Notes: a model not told the origin generated them from the letters alone. Counted from the stretch's first letter, positions 43,039-53,306 are shown. The stretch is DNA of 64,000 bases from Pseudoalteromonas luteoviolacea H33-S (GCF_001625695.1 NZ_AUXY01000080.1:62001-126000), one strand, 5' to 3'. Numbers and translations: made by a program.

Positions 43039-44973
43039 TTACTTGTTGTCTTTAACTTCTTCAAACTCAGCATCAACAACATCGTCGTCTGCTTTCGCAG
43101 AACCTTGTTGTGCGCCAGCGCCAGCGTCAGCACCAGGGCCTGCTTGCTGTGCTTGTGCATTTGCTTGAGCGATTTCCATTAACTTTTGAGATTTCTCTGC
43201 AAGAGCTTGAGTTTTTGCATCGATGTCTTCTTTGCTGTCGCCTTTGATAGCTGCTTCAAGCTCAGTTAAAGCACCTTCAATTGCAGTCTTATCTTCAGCT
43301 GGAAGTGCATCACCTGCTTCTTCAACTTGCTTGCGAGTAGCATGGACTAAAGCGTCAGCTTGGTTACGTGCACCCACTAACTCTTCGAACTTCTTATCTT
43401 CTTCAGCGTTTGCTTCAGCATCACGTACCATTTTCTCTACTTCATCATCGCTTAGACCTGAAGAAGCTTGGATAGTGATCTTTTGCTCTTTACCAGTATC
43501 TTTATCTTTAGCAGATACATGTAAGATACCGTCAGCATCAACGTCAAAAGTAACTTCGATTTGCGGTGCACCACGTTGCGCTGGGCGAATACCTTCAAGG
43601 TTGAACTGACCAAGAGACTTGTTATCAGTTGAACGCTTACGTTCACCTTGTAAAACGTGAATTGTTACTGCTGACTGGTTATCTTCAGCTGTCGAGAATA
43701 CCTGTGACTTCTTCGTTGGAATAGTCGTGTTTTTCTCGATTAGCGCAGTCATTACTTGACCCATAGTCTCTATACCTAGAGATAGTGGGATAACGTCAAG
43801 TAGAAGAACGTCTTTTACGTCACCAGAAAGAACACCACCTTGAACCGCTGCACCAAGTGCAACTGCTTCATCAGGGTTTACATCTTTACGCGCTTCTTTA
43901 CCGAAGAACTCAGCAACTTTTGACTGAACTAGTGGCATACGTGTTTGACCACCAACAAGGATGATGTCATTTACGTCGCTTACAGAAAGATCTGCATCTG
44001 CTAGTGCACGCTTAAGCGGCTCGATAGACTGAGTGACTAAGTCTTCAACTAGAGATTCAAGCTTCGCACGCGTTAGTTTAACGTTCATGTGCTTAGGACC
44101 AGTTGCATCTGCTGTCACATAAGGAAGGTTAACTTCAGTTTGCTGTGCAGATGAAAGCTCAATCTTAGCCTTTTCAGCAGCTTCTTTAACACGCTGCATT
44201 GCAAGAGGGTCAACTTTAAGGTCGATGCCCTGCTCTTTCTTAAACTCTTCAACAAGATAGTTGATAACACGGTTATCAAAATCTTCACCACCAAGGTGCG
44301 TATCACCGTTTGTTGCAAGTACTTCAAACGTGTGCTCACCGTCTACTTCGTCAATCTCGATGATTGAGATGTCGAATGTACCACCACCAAGGTCGTATAC
44401 CGCTACAACATTGTCGCCTTGCTTTTTGTCCATACCGTAAGCTAGTGCAGCAGCAGTTGGCTCGTTGATGATACGCTTAACATCAAGACCCGCAATACGA
44501 CCAGCATCTTTAGTTGCTTGACGCTGTGAATCGTTGAAGTATGCAGGTACTGTGATAACAGCTTCTGTTACTTCTTCACCTAAATAGTCTTCTGCAGTCT
44601 TCTTCATTTTCTTAAGGACTTCAGCAGAAATCTGCGGCGCTGCGCGCTTTTCACCGCGAACTTCAACCCATGCATCACCGTTGTCAGCTTTAACAATGTT
44701 GAAAGGCATGATGCTGATGTCACGTTGTACTTCTTCATCTTCAAAGCGACGACCAATTAGTCGCTTGATTGCATATAGCGTATTTGTAGGGTTAGTAACT
44801 GCCTGACGCTTTGCCGGTTGACCTACTAGTGTTTCACCGTCTTCTGTAAATGCAATAATCGACGGGGTTGTACGATCGCCTTCAGCGTTTTCAATAACGC
44901 GCGTGTTCTCACCATCTAATACTGCTACACAAGAGTTAGTAGTACCTAAATCGATTCCAATAATTTTACCCAT
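43039..44973 (-). CDS. dnaK: Chaperone DnaK (Hsp70)
   Basis: DnaK is the ATP-dependent Hsp70. The 644-residue product begins MGKIIGIDLGTTNSC at the ATG at 44973, with GGAG about 9 bases upstream. Motifs include INEPTAAALAYG, YDLGGGTFDISIIEID and ILVGGQTRMP in the ATPase domain, and DVIPLSLGIETMG opening the substrate-binding domain. The Ala/Gly/Gln-rich C-terminal tail ends VVDAEFEEVKDNK. The upstream sigma-32 promoter accounts for heat-shock control. grpE is not in the window. Confidence 0.98.
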   Translation of the reverse strand: MGKIIGIDLGTTNSCVAVLDGENTRVIENAEGDRTTPSIIAFTEDGETLVGQPAKRQAVTNPTNTLYAIKRLIGRRFEDEEVQRDISIMPFNIVKADNGDAWVEVRGEKRAAPQISAEVLKKMKKTAEDYLGEEVTEAVITVPAYFNDSQRQATKDAGRIAGLDVKRIINEPTAAALAYGMDKKQGDNVVAVYDLGGGTFDISIIEIDEVDGEHTFEVLATNGDTHLGGEDFDNRVINYLVEEFKKEQGIDLKVDPLAMQRVKEAAEKAKIELSSAQQTEVNLPYVTADATGPKHMNVKLTRAKLESLVEDLVTQSIEPLKRALADADLSVSDVNDIILVGGQTRMPLVQSKVAEFFGKEARKDVNPDEAVALGAAVQGGVLSGDVKDVLLLDVIPLSLGIETMGQVMTALIEKNTTIPTKKSQVFSTAEDNQSAVTIHVLQGERKRSTDNKSLGQFNLEGIRPAQRGAPQIEVTFDVDADGILHVSAKDKDTGKEQKITIQASSGLSDDEVEKMVRDAEANAEEDKKFEELVGARNQADALVHATRKQVEEAGDALPAEDKTAIEGALTELEAAIKGDSKEDIDAKTQALAEKSQKLMEIAQANAQAQQAGPGADAGAGAQQGSAKADDDVVDAEFEEVKDNK

Positions 44974-45025
44974 GTGAATCTTCTCCGACCTCAAAAAATT
45001 CGTTGTTCTGTTAGATGACTTGATT

Positions 45026-45053
45026 AATAGGGGCGGCAAATTCTAATTCAACC
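45026..45053 (-). promoter_or_regulatory. Sigma-32 heat-shock promoter of dnaK
   Basis: On the minus strand GGTTGAA is followed after 13 bp by CCCCTATT, close to the sigma-32 consensus CTTGAAA-N13/14-CCCCATNT. The -10 element ends about 50 bp from the dnaK ATG. Confidence 0.8.
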
Positions 45054-45190
45054 TTAAACAAGAAAAAAATTTCATTTTTTTTCAAATTTTTTTATTTTTG
45101 GGATGAATAGAGTAAAAAGCAGACAAAAATTCTGTATTTATTAGATTAGTGTTTATATTCTAAACTAAAATAACGAAACGTGGATTTACT

Positions 45191-46000
45191 ATGGATTTTG
45201 AAACTATCATTTCTTCTTTAGATCTCAACGAACAACCAAGTACGGTAAGTGTGGCATCAACATGGAGTCAAGGTCGAACAGTCTTTGGCGGGCTAAGTGC
45301 GGCATTAATGCTCAAGCACATGTTGAATCGACTAAATGACAAAAACAGGAAGCTACGTTCATTTAATTGTAATTTCGTCGCCCCTTTAATCGCAACAGAG
45401 CCTTTCACTATTACTACTACTATTTTGAGGCAAGGTAAAAGAGTCACTCAGTTAGAGTCCCGTATAGAACAAAAAAACTCTGTGTGCTTAGTCTCATTAG
45501 CATGCTTTGGAGGTCAATGCCCATCTAATATTCAAGTAGAGCCACAAAGCAAACCACGTATTCTCAATCCAGATATAAAAAGTGCTAACACAATTCAATA
45601 TTTAGAAGGTGCATTTCCAGCTTTTATCCAACATGTAGATTTGAATATTCAAGCTGGTGATATGCCTTTTAGTGGTTCTGAATATAACGAGCTTCATGGC
45701 TGGATGAAATTTAAACACACAACTCAAATTACATTTCCTGAGTTGTACATATTGGCTTTGGCCGATGCATGGCCACCTACGATCCTTCAACTTTGCAGCA
45801 AACCATCTCCTGCCAGTACAGTGTCCTGGTATATAGAATTCCTACAACCTTTAAATATTGACTCACTTGATTGGGTGGGATATGAAGCCATAACACATCA
45901 AGCTAAAGACGGATACAGTATTGAAGATGCAAAGATTTTCTCAAAATCTGGAGAACTGCTTGCACTTAGCCACCAAACGGTGGCCGTATTTGATAGTTGA
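45191..46000 (+). CDS. TesB-like acyl-CoA thioesterase
   Basis: This 269-residue protein has a double hot-dog fold: QGRTVFGGLSAALMLKHM opens the first half, followed by SFNCNFVAPL. A second half begins near PSPASTVSWYIEF and ends GELLALSHQTVAVF. It resembles 4HBT_3/TesB-type acyl-CoA thioesterases that cleave acyl-CoA to free acid. It is divergent from dnaK and followed by pqiA 45 bp later. Substrate chain length is unknown. Confidence 0.85.
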   Translation: MDFETIISSLDLNEQPSTVSVASTWSQGRTVFGGLSAALMLKHMLNRLNDKNRKLRSFNCNFVAPLIATEPFTITTTILRQGKRVTQLESRIEQKNSVCLVSLACFGGQCPSNIQVEPQSKPRILNPDIKSANTIQYLEGAFPAFIQHVDLNIQAGDMPFSGSEYNELHGWMKFKHTTQITFPELYILALADAWPPTILQLCSKPSPASTVSWYIEFLQPLNIDSLDWVGYEAITHQAKDGYSIEDAKIFSKSGELLALSHQTVAVFDS

Positions 46001-46045
46001 TATTCTTGAGTTGCTGGAACACAATAGAGTATAAATTTCTTTTAA

Positions 46046-47266
46046 GTGTTGCTTATCGTGATAACTGCTTGCCAACATTGTGATTATTTAGTGTCTATCG
46101 CACATATGGACAAGCACCAGAGAGCCATATGTCCGCACTGTGGTAACACCTTGGCCAACTGTAAAATTGACTATAACCAAAGTATCAATGCGTTTGGCTT
46201 ATCCTCAATTTTATTCCTTCTAGTTAGCTTACATCCTCACTTTATTTCGTATGCGCAGCACGGCCTCAAACAATCCATCAGTTTAATTGAAGCAATATCA
46301 TTGCTTGGGACAAATTTTAGCGCACTACTTGCTGGCTTACTTGCATTCACCATCTTATTAATGCCCTTGGCTGCACTTATACTAATTATGTTGGCGCACT
46401 CCCCCTTTTGGCGTCACCTTAACCCTATTAATGCTCGGATAATAGTTAGATCACTAATGGTGCTGAAGCCGCTCAACTTAGCAGATATATTTTTGGTGGC
46501 AGTCTTGATTAGTGCATTCAAATTGACAGAATTTGCAGAAATTGAGGTTGGCCTAGGGTTTTGGTCATATATCTTATTTGTTCTGTGCTTCATAGAGACA
46601 CTTTCGCTACTTAGTAAAGAGCAGTTATGGGAACGAGAGCAAATTACTTATTGCCCTGATGAAAAAACCTGTGCACCCCGAGCGCTTCAACAATCATTGA
46701 AAAAGTGCCACGTCTGCGGACAACTCAGTAAAGAAACCCGTTGTCCAAGGTGTACGACTAAGCTTAAGTTTCGTAAAGCAAATTCGCTTGAAAAAAGCGC
46801 AGCTTGGATGATTACTGCAATGGTGCTTTTGGTACCCGCACTGGCACTGCCTATCATGGACACGATTAATTTAGGCCTTCACACCAAGGCTACAATTTAT
46901 AGTGGTGTTGAAGTTATGTGGCATGCAGGTTCCTACCCTGTTGCCATTCTCATTTTTGTAGCAAGTATTTGTATTCCCATAATTAAAGGTGTTGCCCTCT
47001 TTTACTTAATTTATCAAGTAAAACGCTGCACTAAGCCAAAGCTCGCCAGCAAACTTTATCGTGCCCTTGAGTTTATGGGGAAATGGTCAATGATAGACGT
47101 CTTCGTCGTGATATTACTGGTTTCACTTGTGCAACTTGGTACTGTTTTAAGTGTTGAACCTCAATCAGGTATTGTGTTTTTCACAGCTATGGTATTATGC
47201 CAAATAATATCAGTGAACCATTTCGACCCTCGGCTACTTTGGGATAATTTAAATAAAAATGAATGA
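46046..47266 (+). CDS. pqiA: PqiA-like inner-membrane protein with two zinc ribbons
   Basis: PqiA is the membrane subunit of the Pqi lipid-transport system between inner and outer membranes. The 406-residue product has two PqiA domains, each with a zinc-ribbon motif (CQHCDYLV with CPHCGNTL; CHVCGQLS with CPRC) followed by four membrane helices. KWSMIDVFVVILL and FDPRLLWDN are family signatures. The GTG at 46046 is the upstream-most start; GTG at 46058 is also possible and the ribosome site is weak. It overlaps pqiB by 8 bp. Confidence 0.9.
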   Translation: MLLIVITACQHCDYLVSIAHMDKHQRAICPHCGNTLANCKIDYNQSINAFGLSSILFLLVSLHPHFISYAQHGLKQSISLIEAISLLGTNFSALLAGLLAFTILLMPLAALILIMLAHSPFWRHLNPINARIIVRSLMVLKPLNLADIFLVAVLISAFKLTEFAEIEVGLGFWSYILFVLCFIETLSLLSKEQLWEREQITYCPDEKTCAPRALQQSLKKCHVCGQLSKETRCPRCTTKLKFRKANSLEKSAAWMITAMVLLVPALALPIMDTINLGLHTKATIYSGVEVMWHAGSYPVAILIFVASICIPIIKGVALFYLIYQVKRCTKPKLASKLYRALEFMGKWSMIDVFVVILLVSLVQLGTVLSVEPQSGIVFFTAMVLCQIISVNHFDPRLLWDNLNKNE

Positions 47267-48914
47267 ACAAGCTTATATCGAGTCTAAACCAAAGTTTTCT
47301 GTTATTTGGATAGTGCCTGTTATCGCAATTGTGATCACAGGTTGGATGTTATACCAACATCAATCAAATAAAGGACACACCATTTTTTTAAAAATGGATA
47401 ACGCTGATGGCATCATCGCGGGTAAAACCGAAATTAAAGTAAGAAGCGTTCAAGTTGGGTTAGTCGAATCTCTAAAGCTACAAATAGAGCAAAACGCTGT
47501 AATTGCTACAATACGAATTTTCAAAGATTACGACACACTTTTAACTAAGGACGCCAAGTTTTGGACTGTGAAGCCTCGTGTTGATGAATCTGGTATTTCT
47601 GGCCTCAATACACTTCTCTCTGGTGCATATATTGAACTTTTGCCAGGTGAAAGTAACGAACAAGCCTCTTTATTTACTATGCAAAATCAACCAGCCTTGA
47701 TTGCACCTGATATTGAGGGCCTAAGGTATAGCCTAAAGGCGGCTAATGCAGAAGTTTTAGACGTTGGAACAGGTATTTTCTTCAGAAATTATAAAATTGG
47801 TCAAGTTGAGACTGCAAGTTTTAACGAGAAAACCTTGGAAATGGATTACGGTATTTTCATTAATTCTCCGTATAACGAGCTGATATCAAAGAATGCTATA
47901 TTTTGGGTGAACTCTGGCATCGAGGTTGATTTGTCAACTGAGGGCATAAGAGTATCTACAGGTTCGCTATCAAAGTTAATTAAAGGAGGAATTTCTGTTG
48001 ATTATCCGCCTAATACCGAAGCTGATGGAATAGCAGAACAAAACACACAGTATAAGCTACATAAGAACTTTGCCGTGGCGCTAGAAAGACGATTTGATTT
48101 GTTTGATTTATATCTCATTGAGTTTGAGCAATCTATTAAGGGATTAAAGCCAGGCGCGCCAGTAGAGTACAGAGGGATGCGAATTGGTACGGTTGAGCAG
48201 GTCCCAGCACACATTGTCCGCAATGGGCAACCTTTGTACTTTCAACAAGATAACACTTCGATACCAGTCTTAATCAAAGTCGAATATGGCAGGATCTACG
48301 ATGTTGATGAGCAAGCGAAATTGTATTGGCAAAGTAACATTGAGAAATGGATTAGAAATGGACTTAGAGCCTCATTAAAAAGTGGTAATTTGTTAACGGG
48401 TGCGGTATATATAGAGTTAGACTTCTACAGCGCAGCAAAGCCGGACACCATTGCAAAACACTCTGTGTACCCAGTTTTACCAAGTGTACCAAGTGGGTTT
48501 ACGGCGCTCTCAGAACAAGTTATCGCGCTGCTTAATAAGCTAAATAAATTACCTTTAGACGATACATTAAGCGAAGCAAACAAAACATTAGTTGCTTACA
48601 AACAGCTTGGAAACGAGACAAAGCAACTAATAGAAAATTTAAACAACAAAAAAGTACCGGAAAAAGTGGATAAGAACCTAACTCAATTACAAGGCACGTT
48701 AACCCAATTGACTTCCAGCTTGAAGCAATTTGAAAAAACATTATCAACTTACCAACAAGGTTCGGGTGTTATGGAACAACTGACCGACACACTCAGTGAA
48801 CTTGAAAGCTTGTCAAATACACTAAAACCTGTCACGAAGGGCCTCAATGAGCAACCAAACATGCTTATTTTTGACAAAGACGCATCTGAAGACCCAACGC
48901 CAAGGAAACGATGA
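47259..48914 (+). CDS. pqiB: PqiB-like MCE-domain protein
   Basis: PqiB forms a periplasm-spanning MCE tube for lipid transfer. The 551-residue product has a single N-terminal membrane helix (about 13-32) and three MCE domains (about 40-135, 155-250 and 280-390; GIIAGKTEIKVRSVQVGLVES, then GAPVEYRGMRIGTVEQVP). It ends in a coiled-coil/helical tail (about 420-535, ending near TLSELESLS). The length matches E. coli PqiB (546). It is coupled to pqiA (8-bp overlap) and pqiC (4-bp overlap). Confidence 0.93.
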   Translation: MNEQAYIESKPKFSVIWIVPVIAIVITGWMLYQHQSNKGHTIFLKMDNADGIIAGKTEIKVRSVQVGLVESLKLQIEQNAVIATIRIFKDYDTLLTKDAKFWTVKPRVDESGISGLNTLLSGAYIELLPGESNEQASLFTMQNQPALIAPDIEGLRYSLKAANAEVLDVGTGIFFRNYKIGQVETASFNEKTLEMDYGIFINSPYNELISKNAIFWVNSGIEVDLSTEGIRVSTGSLSKLIKGGISVDYPPNTEADGIAEQNTQYKLHKNFAVALERRFDLFDLYLIEFEQSIKGLKPGAPVEYRGMRIGTVEQVPAHIVRNGQPLYFQQDNTSIPVLIKVEYGRIYDVDEQAKLYWQSNIEKWIRNGLRASLKSGNLLTGAVYIELDFYSAAKPDTIAKHSVYPVLPSVPSGFTALSEQVIALLNKLNKLPLDDTLSEANKTLVAYKQLGNETKQLIENLNNKKVPEKVDKNLTQLQGTLTQLTSSLKQFEKTLSTYQQGSGVMEQLTDTLSELESLSNTLKPVTKGLNEQPNMLIFDKDASEDPTPRKR

Positions 48915-49507
48915 TGAAAATCCCAATTTATCTTGGTTTAATCTCGTTATTATTAATCGGTTGCAGTAGCAATCAAAATACGCATAAGTACTACAAATTT
49001 TCAGATCAAAATTTGGAAGTGCCTTCAGCACAAAAAGCGACAACCGCTCACCTTTATTTAGAAGATGTGTCCATTCTGGGCGTATCAAACCAACAAGCCT
49101 TTGTCCAATACACTAAACCAAATACTGTGAATATCGCACGCTTTCACTTTTGGGCAGAGCACCCTGAAAACATGCTAACACAGTTAACACAAAGCTATTT
49201 CCACACATTAGGGCTTACTGTCGTGCCCAGAGCACTCGCAGGAGATGTCGAAAAACCTTTGTTCTCACTCAAATTAGTGTTGAACGAATTCGCAGGCCAT
49301 TATAATAAAGGTGCTATATTAAGTGGAAATTGGTATTTATATAAACAGGAACAAGGTGAGCTTAAGCTTATTCAAACTCAAAGATTTACATTGAATAGTC
49401 AACTGAATAAAGATGGATTTGAAGCTTTGGTATCCGCTCATCAACAGAACTGGATAAAGCTTCTTAATACAATTAATCAAGAAGCCTTATCCATTCTTCT
49501 TAAATGA
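48911..49507 (+). CDS. pqiC: PqiC-like outer-membrane lipoprotein
   Basis: PqiC anchors the Pqi system at the outer membrane. The 198-residue product has a lipoprotein signal (LISLLLIGCSSN) and the DUF330/ABC-auxiliary fold (YLEDVSILGVSNQQAFVQYTKP, ARFHFWAEHPENML). It overlaps pqiB by 4 bp and, at its end, overlaps the convergent GNAT gene by 8 bp. Confidence 0.9.
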   Translation: MMKIPIYLGLISLLLIGCSSNQNTHKYYKFSDQNLEVPSAQKATTAHLYLEDVSILGVSNQQAFVQYTKPNTVNIARFHFWAEHPENMLTQLTQSYFHTLGLTVVPRALAGDVEKPLFSLKLVLNEFAGHYNKGAILSGNWYLYKQEQGELKLIQTQRFTLNSQLNKDGFEALVSAHQQNWIKLLNTINQEALSILLK

Positions 49508-50015
49508 ATTTATAAGTGAATAGCCTGTCTATTTTACCAACCTGGCTGTTTATTTCACCACTCAGCTTAAAACCAAGGCTGAGCAACAATTTTTGGCTTT
49601 TCAAATTACTGATATCAGTAATTGCGTGTAAGTCACTCAACCGCATATTGTTTTTAGCCATACAGATAAGGCTGTTACAAGCCTCAGATGCAAGCCCTTG
49701 CCCTGTATACTGATCTAAAAATGCATATCCCAAATCAGGGCCTTGTAAATAAGCTCTTTGGTAAAACCCTGCGATACCTATTTGCTGTCCTGTCTTCAAA
49801 TACACAATATATGGGGCAAAGCTTTGAGCTTGATAATGCATTTGAAAAGAACGCTTAATATACTCTTGCGCACTTTTACGATCTCTAACCTGCTTATCAC
49901 CAATATTATCTATAAAGCTCTTTTGATTGAGGAGCTTTATAATAAAATCAGCGTCATCAGGGGTTGCATGTCTGATTTCACACCTTTGCGTTTGCGCGAC
50001 TAATTTATTAAGCAT
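49500..50015 (-). CDS. GNAT-family acetyltransferase
   Basis: This 171-residue protein resembles RimJ/RimL-type N-acetyltransferases (EIRHATPDDADFIIKLLNQ, LGYAFLDQYTGQGLASEAC as the acetyl-CoA motif, LLLSLGFKLSGEI). The ATG at 50015 is preferred; a TTG at 50024 would add three residues. The target is unknown, perhaps a small molecule or protein N-terminus. Confidence 0.85.
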   Translation of the reverse strand: MLNKLVAQTQRCEIRHATPDDADFIIKLLNQKSFIDNIGDKQVRDRKSAQEYIKRSFQMHYQAQSFAPYIVYLKTGQQIGIAGFYQRAYLQGPDLGYAFLDQYTGQGLASEACNSLICMAKNNMRLSDLHAITDISNLKSQKLLLSLGFKLSGEINSQVGKIDRLFTYKFI

Positions 50016-50039
50016 ATCTACCAACTGTTGTTATATTAA

Positions 50040-50067
50040 AAAGGCAATGGGATTAGACATTGCCTTT
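50040..50067. terminator. Terminator after the M16 protease gene
   Basis: AAAGGCAATG pairs perfectly with CATTGCCTTT around an 8-base loop. It lies between the M16 protease gene and the GNAT gene, both on the minus strand. Confidence 0.75.
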
Positions 50068-50102
50068 AAGTGATGTAAATAAATTTACTATATATTGCAA
50101 AT

Positions 50103-52967
50103 TTATTTATATCTTACCTTTTTGTATAGCTCTTTCATCGAGCTTATTTTTGTTTGGTTAGGTAAATCAGCGAATGCATGATCCTTAAATTTACTGCCTC
50201 TCAGCTGAACATTTAGCCGCGGTGCACTTTCATTCATAATCGTCTTTTCAAAATATTCCTTAATGTCATCTTTAGTTACTTCTTCAGCAGCTTGAATTAA
50301 GCGCGCTTTTGAATCGAAAGATAGCGTATTTTTGTACCAATCGGTAAAGAAAGGCTCTGCTTCATCCGCAAGGTTTTTGGGCTCTTCTTTTAAATTCGCC
50401 AATGTGGACGCTTTAATTTGCGCAAACTCTTCATCCGTTAAGGTTTTTAACTCTTCTGAATACTCAAGCTTGAAAGCATCAAAGCGGGATTGCATTTCTT
50501 GTGGACCTTTAACTGGTGTTTGAATAAACAAACCGATTGCAGAATATTCATCAATACTGGTTGAAAAAGCGCCCACAGCATATGCAAGCTGCTCCTCTGT
50601 ACGCAGAGTATTAAACGCTTTTTGCCTTAAGTGGTTTTTCAAGATCAAAGCAGTCGCCTTTTGTGCAAATCCTTTAACTGGGTGGACAGACACATCAACT
50701 ATTGCAACATCCGCTACGTCGACATCTTTTTGTAATACGACATACTCATTTAACTTAGGTTGCCAAAAGCCGGCTCTAACGTACTCAGTTTGTTTAGCCT
50801 GTTTACCAAAACTATGTTCAAGACGCGAAACAACCTTCTCAATATCGGCCTTATTGTAATTACCATAGCCAAACACGCGCACTAAATTGTTTTCAAACAA
50901 ATCTAATTGAGCCTGTTTAAAACTCTCTATCGTGATCCCTTTAGCAGCATCAATAAGTTCTTCGACATCAAAACTGCCCTCACGGGTTAATTGCCTATAG
51001 GCATCAAAAGCTTGATAATACGGTATCTGCTTGCCTTTGTTTTTCACTGCTCTTACATACCTGTCAATCGCTTGATCAAGCTGTTTTTGAGTTGGTGAAA
51101 CCGCAAATTCCTTCAAGGCTTCATCAAGTAACTTCAGCTGTTTATCAGTAAAGCCGGATAAAGATAAAACAAGGCCATTTGAGTTTCTCAGTTTGAGCCC
51201 CATGCCAGCTACTTGCGCTTCGGTTATTAATTTAGCTTTTTCAATTTCATAAAGATCTACCCAGATACTGGCAGATACACGCGCAGCAATATTATTGATT
51301 GGCAGCTCGCTATTTAAGAAAATTTCAATATTGCCTTTAGGTTGCTCTGCAAAACGCTCACTTGATTTAAGCCAAGCTTGAACTCTGTAGCCTTCATACA
51401 CCTGCTCCACATTGTTAGTCGCGGCCGTTTTCAAATCAAAATTCTCTGGCAATAGTCGATTTACACTCGGTAAACTGAGGGCAAATTCACTTGGTTTAGA
51501 CCATGATGCGACTTCACTTTCAGAAATTGCTTCAACTTTGTATTCACCATCATAAAAATGCAATTTACTATCTACAGGTTCATTTTTGCTGATGTACCAT
51601 ACTCGCATAGACTGAGGAGTAAGCTGGTCTAAAACCTGTTTTACCGCTTGGCGATCAAACTTGGCAAAATGATAGTTAGCATTAACAGCATGCGTGAGTG
51701 GGTAATCCTGCATATTCGCGGCGAGCGTGCTGACATAAGAGAATTCATCTCTTTTTTCTAAAAATCTAAACTGATTGTCGAGAGATGTTTTGATTTCTTC
51801 AAAATATTTACTATCAATGCCCTGCTCTTTAATCAAGTTTATATACTGCATTACAGTCGCAACAATAACCTCTCGTTGCTCCATGCCTTGATCTGTCAGT
51901 TCAACTTCAACATTGAGTACGCCATAGTTTCCGTAATGATTAGCTGAAGCATTTGCACTCAAAGAAGCTATCAAACCTTTATCTTTGAGAACCTGCGCTG
52001 GGCTGCCTTGCATTTCATTACTCAGTAAGTAACTCACAAAGTAATTTGGTTTAACTGCAAAGTCAGACATATTATTTTCAATAATAAATTCTACGTTAAG
52101 TGACTTAACATCTTTATTCGGCCTGTAATGAATACGCTTTGATCCGATTTGGTCAAAGTCTAATTTGGTTGTCACAATAGGCTCAGGGATCTGCTTGTTT
52201 TCTATGCCACTAAAATGCGCTCTTGCTTTTTGTTCCATCTCAGCAAGCGGCATATTTGATACCATGGCTAATTTCATGATATTTGAGGAGTAGTACTTGT
52301 TATAAAAGGCAACTGTTTCTTCGTGTAAATTGCTGTTTTCTTTATCGCCTAGTGTTTCCAAATTACCAATTAAGAAACGGTTTGCAGGATGCTCCCCCAA
52401 TAAATCTCTAGCAAGCTTAAACTGACCAAAAAAGTCCATTTCTCGACGCATTGACCACTCGGCATTTACCGCATTCTTTTCTTTCTCAGTATATTCCGGA
52501 TAGAGTTTTGCAGACTTAAAAAAATCAGAGAATCTATCCAGCGCTTCATCAAAAGCATCATTGTTTATTTTGACCATATAATTAGTTACATCTAGCCAAG
52601 TGTAAGCATTGTGAGAACCGCCATTTTTTTGCACAAATGCAGCGTACTCCTCGGGATCTGGGTACTTCTCGGTCCCTAAAAACAACATATGTTCCAAATA
52701 ATGCGCCATACCCTGTTGTGTCATAGGGTCATGTAATAAACCCACGCCAACACTCAATGCAGCGGCAGACTTTTCAGCACTGGGATCTGAAACAAGTACT
52801 ACATCAATTCCATTATCGAGAGTAAGTACTTCATACGCCCTGTCGTCATTAGGGCTCACAATTAAATTATCTGCAATAAGTTGACTCGTAGAATTGCCAG
52901 GAGTGGTTGAGGAGCAAGCTGTTAAAATACCGAGAGATATAGCACCCAAAGCCAATAATTTTTTCAT
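50103..52967 (-). CDS. M16 (pitrilysin/insulinase-like) lipoprotein metalloprotease
   Basis: This 954-residue zinc protease has the inverted HxxEH motif HYLEH (His89, Glu92, His93) and the downstream acidic ligand (EKNAVNAEW). Several M16 subdomains follow, and the length is close to E. coli pitrilysin (962). The N-terminus has a lipobox (ISLGILTACSS), so it is probably a periplasmic lipoprotein instead of a soluble enzyme. Members degrade peptides up to a few kDa. It is a single-gene unit; GGAAAG precedes the ATG. Confidence 0.92.
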   Translation of the reverse strand: MKKLLALGAISLGILTACSSTTPGNSTSQLIADNLIVSPNDDRAYEVLTLDNGIDVVLVSDPSAEKSAAALSVGVGLLHDPMTQQGMAHYLEHMLFLGTEKYPDPEEYAAFVQKNGGSHNAYTWLDVTNYMVKINNDAFDEALDRFSDFFKSAKLYPEYTEKEKNAVNAEWSMRREMDFFGQFKLARDLLGEHPANRFLIGNLETLGDKENSNLHEETVAFYNKYYSSNIMKLAMVSNMPLAEMEQKARAHFSGIENKQIPEPIVTTKLDFDQIGSKRIHYRPNKDVKSLNVEFIIENNMSDFAVKPNYFVSYLLSNEMQGSPAQVLKDKGLIASLSANASANHYGNYGVLNVEVELTDQGMEQREVIVATVMQYINLIKEQGIDSKYFEEIKTSLDNQFRFLEKRDEFSYVSTLAANMQDYPLTHAVNANYHFAKFDRQAVKQVLDQLTPQSMRVWYISKNEPVDSKLHFYDGEYKVEAISESEVASWSKPSEFALSLPSVNRLLPENFDLKTAATNNVEQVYEGYRVQAWLKSSERFAEQPKGNIEIFLNSELPINNIAARVSASIWVDLYEIEKAKLITEAQVAGMGLKLRNSNGLVLSLSGFTDKQLKLLDEALKEFAVSPTQKQLDQAIDRYVRAVKNKGKQIPYYQAFDAYRQLTREGSFDVEELIDAAKGITIESFKQAQLDLFENNLVRVFGYGNYNKADIEKVVSRLEHSFGKQAKQTEYVRAGFWQPKLNEYVVLQKDVDVADVAIVDVSVHPVKGFAQKATALILKNHLRQKAFNTLRTEEQLAYAVGAFSTSIDEYSAIGLFIQTPVKGPQEMQSRFDAFKLEYSEELKTLTDEEFAQIKASTLANLKEEPKNLADEAEPFFTDWYKNTLSFDSKARLIQAAEEVTKDDIKEYFEKTIMNESAPRLNVQLRGSKFKDHAFADLPNQTKISSMKELYKKVRYK

Positions 52968-53306
52968 ATACTTTCCATTTCAAGTATGCATTGAATCCGA
53001 AACGACACGGCATACTGCATTAAACAATTATTCATATACTGATATTAAAGTTGCATACGCACAAGTACAAGCTCAGAAAAAGTGTAACTGTTTGTTAAAC
53101 ATAGATAAGGCTTTATAAATAACACGTTCACACTAAATATTTAAGCCTACAGCCTGCCCATTTAGCTTTAAAAACAGACAAAAAGGTTAAATTTTATGAT
53201 TAAAAGTGTTTTTTTTGATTCAAAAACGCTCTAAACTGCCTAAGATCGCACAGTAAGTAAGCTGATGATACAAGGCAAGTAGCATAAAAATAACAGGGGC
53301 TAAATT
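52968..53306. other. Intergenic region, no gene seen
   Basis: 339 bp of AT-rich sequence separate the divergent M16 and 53307 genes and must contain their promoters. AGTGTTTTT at 53205 and AAAAACGCT at 53222 can form a weak hairpin. A 12-codon frame at 53198 is too short to call. Otherwise I see nothing. Confidence 0.5.

Noticed and set aside
53198..53236. 12-codon leader peptide before the 53307 gene
   Set aside because: Too short, with no regulatory codons and no proper attenuator hairpin pair.
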